Source of the DNA: Euleptes europaea
Taxonomy: Eukaryota; Chordata; Lepidosauria; Squamata; Sphaerodactylidae
DNA: 64,000 bases
Direction: 5' to 3'
Assembly (NCBI RefSeq): GCF_029931775.1
Contig: NC_079323.1
Location: 903,001 to 967,000 of the forward strand
Shown: positions 61,201-64,000 of the stretch, one piece after another
Position numbering within the stretch: the stretch's first letter is position 1
How the letters are laid out: the number at the start of each line of letters is the position of its first letter
Position numbers and translations under genes: made by a program
The notes under the pieces: model-generated
What the model was told of the DNA's origin: nothing
The model's input: the letters and a program-made list of their open reading frames with translations, nothing else
Databases searched by the model: none

Positions 61201-61962
61201 TGTTATTTGCGTTGTTATGTTAACTACCACCAGGATAACTGGGTGGAACTGTTACCTTTAGCAGAATATGCCTACAATAATGCCATGCATCAATCCACAG
61301 GTTTTAGCCCGTTTTTTGCTGTGTATGGACAAGATTTCAGTCCCATCGCTCCTACAGATGATGTAGAGGGGGAGGGGAACCCCGACATTGCCTCCTGGGC
61401 ACACGCCCTCCGTACCACTTGGCCCTGGCTCGTTAGCAACCTCGACCGGGCCAAACGTAAATACAAAGCGCAAGCTGACAAACATCGCTCCCCCGGGGGT
61501 GATCTGCAAGTGGGTGCTTTGGTTTACCTTTCCACCAAAAATCTCCGTTCCACCCAACCGTGCCATAAGCTCAGCGCCAAATTCATTGGCCCTTTCCCCA
61601 TTACTCGGGTCATAAACCCTGTCACAGTGGAACTGGCTCTCCCCAAATCCTTGAGGCGTGTGCATCCTGTTTTCCACATAAGCCTCCTCAAACCCCATGT
61701 TGCTTCTCCACGGTGGCATCCGGACCCACCGCCTGCGCAACCCATCATGGTGGGGGGGGAAGAACACTTCGAAGTCTCCAAGATCCTTGACTCCCGTATT
61801 CACCATGGCAATCTGCAATATCTAGTTCGTTGGAAACATTTCCCCCCTGCCTATGACGAATGGGTGCGCGCACGGGATGTCTCCGCCCCCGACCTCGTCG
61901 ACGCCTTTCACATTGCTTACCCGGACAGGCCAGCCCCCTTGCGAACTGGGAGGGGGCCTTGA
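58225..61962 (+). CDS. Chromovirus pol-like frame (PR-RT-RH-IN-chromodomain)
   Basis: An open frame of about 1245 codons. Order: aspartic protease (LIDSGCCRTLIS), reverse transcriptase with LDLVEAYYRVRI and YLDDILIYS (about 59390), RNase H (VDASDVAMGGAL, about 59862), integrase with a zinc region (HLAHGAKTAGHFG ... CPVCAAAK) and catalytic core (MDFMTDLPL, ICDRGSGF, GQTERVNAVLE), the GPF module (AKFIGPFPITRV) and a C-terminal chromodomain (HFEVSKILDSRIHHGNLQYL, then VRWKHFPPAYDEW). The chromodomain identifies a chromovirus, the group that includes vertebrate Sushi-type elements, and may steer integration to marked chromatin. Confidence 0.93.
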   Translation: MDFSSLKPGISPQLVKKRLRSVVNGASPQTSQDLPIKPNAPTKIKEVDSTVYVDAVLQQLNGGPQIPVKALIDSGCCRTLISEATFAALRADSEALPAPVQFAQMDGSQFQGGPVDHRTIGVAMGIGSHWEQIDFTIAPIRFEVVLGINWIKGHSPSIDWETNTISFASPTCDQHRQNFALPFPPVPALTSTAPVPPALPAVYRDFEDVFDLRECDALPPHRASDCAIEVVKDCTLTKSKIYPMSASERTVLRDFLDKNLARGFIRPSNAPNSAPAFFVRKKEGDLRLCIDFRKLNAVTQTNAYPIPLISDILGQLQEGRVFSKLDLVEAYYRVRIREGDEHLTAFSSCFGMYEFLVMPFGLKGAPGVFMQLINEILHDLLYRGVVVYLDDILIYSKTVDEHVTLVREVLQRLRNHQLFAKLAKCEFHQSKLTFLGYIISHQGLRMDPAKVQAVLDWTPPTNRKQVQQFLGFANFYRGFIPNFAQVALPITDLLKTKGKVSSAALPSAKILWTEQCQAAFLALKRLFTSEPVLRHPDPNQMFIVQVDASDVAMGGALLQQGPDGLLHPCAYFSKKFAHAQLNWPIWEKEASAVHHALTLWRQFLEGSKVPFEVWTDHKNLAALTGSHKLSAKQQRWAEFFAQFRFTLKHVPGKQNVLADALSRLPQYPVKLERPTNSLFTPMQRGALPMLAVQTRSQHQHTFPNSQAPPAQPAAQPPPQQTGVPAPPTPPTAQPPAVCAPPHVSTSPITVSQISMTDGGAPSKIPISESFLTVLRDQCLLERSAHTLPPGVLEQGGSWYKDSKLYVPKALRKDVLHLAHGAKTAGHFGFLKTLHLLRRQFWWGGMRSDIDSFIRSCPVCAAAKRSQGKPPGLLQPLETPSRPWEVIAMDFMTDLPLSGGKTVLWVVTDLFSKQIHLIPCAGIPSAQKLARLFVTHIFRLHSFPRKIICDRGSGFVSKFWKAFLKLVGVEQGLSSAYHPQTDGQTERVNAVLECYLRCYVNYHQDNWVELLPLAEYAYNNAMHQSTGFSPFFAVYGQDFSPIAPTDDVEGEGNPDIASWAHALRTTWPWLVSNLDRAKRKYKAQADKHRSPGGDLQVGALVYLSTKNLRSTQPCHKLSAKFIGPFPITRVINPVTVELALPKSLRRVHPVFHISLLKPHVASPRWHPDPPPAQPIMVGGEEHFEVSKILDSRIHHGNLQYLVRWKHFPPAYDEWVRARDVSAPDLVDAFHIAYPDRPAPLRTGRGP

Positions 61963-61973
61963 GGGGAGCAGAA

Positions 61974-62256
61974 TGTCAGGCTGCTATCTCGGTTTCGTTA
62001 TTGCCTCTGTCTCTGTGCTGTATTGTCTGCCCCCCAAGGTCGCATACCTAGGCCTGGGAACTCAGCTCCTGGGAAACTGTATTCATGCGTGTAATCTCCC
62101 GCCTTTCCTGCCTTATAATATCTCCCAGCTAGTGAGCCTCTCATAGCTGTCATTTTATTCGTTTGCACTGTATGCCTATTTGATCAGTAAAAGCCATCTG
62201 TTTGGACTCTATATGACTTTGTGGTGATTTCTGGTTCTGTGGGCCAAGGGCTGACA
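61974..62256 (+). repeat. 3' LTR of chromovirus
   Basis: Direct repeat of the 5' LTR. Ends in gggctgaca before the TSD ACCGG. Confidence 0.93.
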
Positions 62257-62342
62257 ACCGGAAACCAACTCACACAGATCGCTACTTACACAAAAACTCC
62301 AACCACCACCCCCGACAGAAAAGAGGAATAATCAAAACATTA

Positions 62343-63011
62343 ATGGACCGTGCAAGACGGATCTGTGAACCACAGTTTCTCAAGGAAGAAACTAACCATC
62401 TAAATCACGCACTGCTAGCAAACGGCTACTCCAAGAATGAAATCAGAAGGGCCATTGAACCAAACAAAAATCAGAAAACTCAAGAAAAACAGTCTCCCAT
62501 AGGAAAGGTATTCTTGCCATTTATTAAAGGAGTCACTGATAGGATGGAGAAACTTTTGAAAAAACATAACCTACAAACAGTGTTTAAACCCACCAAGAAA
62601 ATACAACAAATGCTACGATCAGCAAAAGACAAAAGAGACCCCCTCACCTCTGCAGGAGTATATCGTATACCTTGCAGCTGTGGAGAAGTTTACATCGGGA
62701 CCACAAAACGCAGCATACAAACAAGGATAAAAGAACATGAAAGATACTGCAGACTTGGCCAACCTGAGAAATCAGCAGTGGCTGAACATGGACTGACCCA
62801 AACAGGACACAGGGTCTTATTCCAAGACACTGAAAGACTGGACAATTCTACCAACTATTTTGTCAGATTGCACAGAGAAGCCATTGAAATTCATAAACAT
62901 CAGCACAACTTTAACAGAAAAGAGGAGAGTTTAAGAATGAATAAGGCTTGGCTTCCTGCCCTGAAAAACCTCCAGACAAAGACAACATTCAACAATAGCC
63001 ATACAGATTAG
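62343..63011 (+). CDS. PLE GIY-YIG region, right arm
   Basis: A 222-codon frame matching the C-terminus of the 601-residue PLE protein (MDRARRICEPQFLKEETNHL ... GVYRIPC ... EVYIGTT). Its frame extends back to the Gypsy edge at 62262. RT motifs are absent from this arm. Confidence 0.85.
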   Translation: MDRARRICEPQFLKEETNHLNHALLANGYSKNEIRRAIEPNKNQKTQEKQSPIGKVFLPFIKGVTDRMEKLLKKHNLQTVFKPTKKIQQMLRSAKDKRDPLTSAGVYRIPCSCGEVYIGTTKRSIQTRIKEHERYCRLGQPEKSAVAEHGLTQTGHRVLFQDTERLDNSTNYFVRLHREAIEIHKHQHNFNRKEESLRMNKAWLPALKNLQTKTTFNNSHTD

Positions 63012-63218
63012 TTTTGGATTACACACATTAACAGATCACTTCAGGATACAATGGTTCCATATTAACATACCATACCCTCATTAGCACATTATCTTGATAC
63101 TTACAGGACAATACTTTTGCAGGACAATGATTTCAGCTCAAACCCAACCCCTTTCTGACTATATATTACTCTTCCCACACCCTTGACACTGAGAGACACG
63201 TCCTTCAGTGTTACTACT

Positions 63219-63257
63219 CTGAAGATGCCTGCCACAGTTGCTGGCGAAACGTCAGGA
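63219..63257 (+). ncRNA. Hammerhead-like module at PLE end (one of four)
   Basis: ctgaaga, a stem (gcctgc/gctggc with loop cacagtt) and gaaacgtc. It recurs at 36198-36236 (plus), 34665-34703 and 53493-53530 (minus). CUGANGA ... GAAA is the hammerhead core pattern, and PLEs are known to carry such ribozymes, but one extra base before the stem and a weak stem I make activity doubtful. Confidence 0.35.
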
Positions 63258-63320
63258 AAGAAAATTCCAAGACCACGGTTACACAGCCCGGATAACCTAC
63301 AAGAACCAATGGACACATTA

Positions 63321-63430
63321 GCTTTGGACTTTTGGTACCCTGGCCTCTTTCGGGCTTCTCTTTCTCTCGCTTGTTCCAGAGTGGGGGGATGTGAGCTTTT
63401 TGCAGCACAAACAACCAGGAACCTTAAAGA
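63321..63430. repeat. PLE flank with short-family scrap
   Basis: gaaccttaaagactaacaac near 63420 resembles the short PLE-like family. Nothing else seen. Confidence 0.3.
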
Positions 63431-63439
63431 CTAACAACA

Positions 63440-63720
63440 TTTTAGCTGATTTTAGCTGGGGCTGTTTTAACTATTATAGTAAGCTGCCTTGAACCAAGAG
63501 GAGCAGGGCCCGTTATATCAGGCGCTGTGGGACACAGGCTGGGCAGATGCTGCTGCTGCCGTCTTGCTTGTGGGCTTCCTAGAGGCCCCTGGTTGGCCGC
63601 CGTGTGAACAGACGGCTGGACTGGAAGGGCCCGGGGTCTGATCCAGCAGGGCCTTTCTTATGTTCTTATGTTTATGTATGTAAGAGAAAAGGCGAGATAG
63701 AAATGTTTTAAATAAATTAA
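63440..63720 (+). repeat. CR1-like LINE 3' end
   Basis: gacggctggactggaagggc, then ggtctgatccagcagggcc and ttcttatgttcttatg: a typical squamate CR1 tail with an 8-base terminal repeat. A (taaat)n tract follows. Confidence 0.65.
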
Positions 63721-64000
63721 TAAATGTAATTCATTTTTTTCTAGCGGAAACTTCTGTGGACAAAAGCGGCCTCTCCCACCCGTGGAAGCTGCGGCCAGAA
63801 TAAAAACAGGGACGTGTCGCAGGGCTCCCGTTTATGTTCTCTGCTGTTTCTCATTCTTGCGCACCCTCTCGCTCCTCCCTTGAAAAGCAAATGTCCAGTG
63901 TAAGCTCCTTGGGGGCAGGGGGCTTGCCTCTTGCTGCAGTTACTGTATAAGGGACACCGTCTGCGTCAATGAGGAAAGTGCTCAAGACTTGGCCAAGGAT
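63721..64000. other. No recognised feature
   Basis: Unassigned to the end of the window. Confidence 0.3.

Larger units (their letters stand above)
55700..62256 (+). mobile_element. Ty3/Gypsy chromovirus, looks whole and young
   Basis: About 6.56 kb. 5' LTR 55700-55982 and 3' LTR 61974-62256 (283 bp each, identical by eye), TGTCAG...CTGACA ends, 5-bp TSD ACCGG at 55695-55699 and 62257-62261. A purine-rich tract precedes the 3' LTR. It holds a gag-like and a pol-like long frame that overlap; pol ends in a chromodomain. It looks whole; I saw no clear break. Inserted into the right arm of the PLE pair, so it is younger than that element. The identical LTRs point to a very recent insertion. Confidence 0.95.
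53394..63320. mobile_element. Head-to-head Penelope-like element pair, 12-bp TSD, split by a Gypsy element
   Basis: TGGACACATTAG stands at 53394-53405 and 63309-63320. The left arm (53406 to about 55588, minus) carries RT plus GIY-YIG. The right arm (from about 55602, plus) begins late in the RT and is cut at 55699 by the chromovirus, resuming at 62262 and ending at caagaacca (63308). Only the outermost edges are duplicated, so the two arms arrived together. By eye the arms are nearly identical where they overlap. The asymmetry of the outer ends (left longer by about 33 bases) repeats that of the palindrome at 34572. Confidence 0.9.

Noticed and set aside
1-64000. CRISPR arrays, bacterial operons or phage-type systems
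   Set aside because: No regularly spaced repeats with spacers; the content is vertebrate ORs and retroelements throughout.

Overview
The window looks like a squamate reptile (lizard, possibly gecko) genome. It is a gene-poor stretch of a class I olfactory receptor (OR) cluster, heavily filled with transposable elements. The evidence is intronless family 51/52-type OR exons together with a lizard-like repeat mix: CR1, L2 and L1 LINEs, tRNA- and 5S rRNA-derived SINEs, hAT-type MITEs, Penelope-like elements (PLEs) and a chromodomain Ty3/Gypsy element. I recognised no host gene other than ORs. Everything was read by eye, so repeat edges are usually good to about 5-20 bases; target-site duplications (TSDs) were checked letter by letter.

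Layout: 1-3.6 kb holds repeats. At 3-10.2 kb a tandem duplication carries two OR51E-like genes (minus strand, about 95% identical), with insertions that arose after the duplication in the first copy. At 10-15 kb there are nested hAT MITEs, a Neptune-like PLE fragment caught between two identical-type MITE ends, and a foldback element. OR genes follow at 16-17 kb (minus), 21.2-22.3 kb (minus, with an unusual signal-peptide-like N-terminus), 30.8-31.8 kb (plus), 42.7-43.7 kb (plus) and 47.1-48.0 kb (minus). An OR pseudogene lies at 36.5-37.0 kb. Three solo LTRs lie at 26.8, 29.4 and 39.0 kb, each with a 5-bp TSD.

The most striking structures are Penelope-like. A palindromic PLE (34.57-36.30 kb, 14-bp TSD) has two near-identical arms, each encoding the same GIY-YIG domain on opposite strands. 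A second head-to-head PLE pair (53.39-63.32 kb, 12-bp TSD) has a 601-residue RT plus GIY-YIG frame in one arm, while the other arm is split by a young, whole-looking Ty3/Gypsy chromovirus (55.70-62.26 kb, LTRs identical by eye, 5-bp TSD). The outer end of the plus arm is cut at the same sequence in both insertions. A short non-coding family (22.7 and 37.4 kb) shows the same kind of 12-13 bp TSD, one copy also has an inverted design, and one copy has a hammerhead-like terminal module resembling the PLE one. This suggests a PLE-driven, inverted-dimer insertion system with a small non-autonomous partner; that link is inference.

The OR genes would act independently, one receptor per olfactory neuron. 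The repeats record the history of the cluster, and the A/B duplication and nested insertions give an ordering of events.
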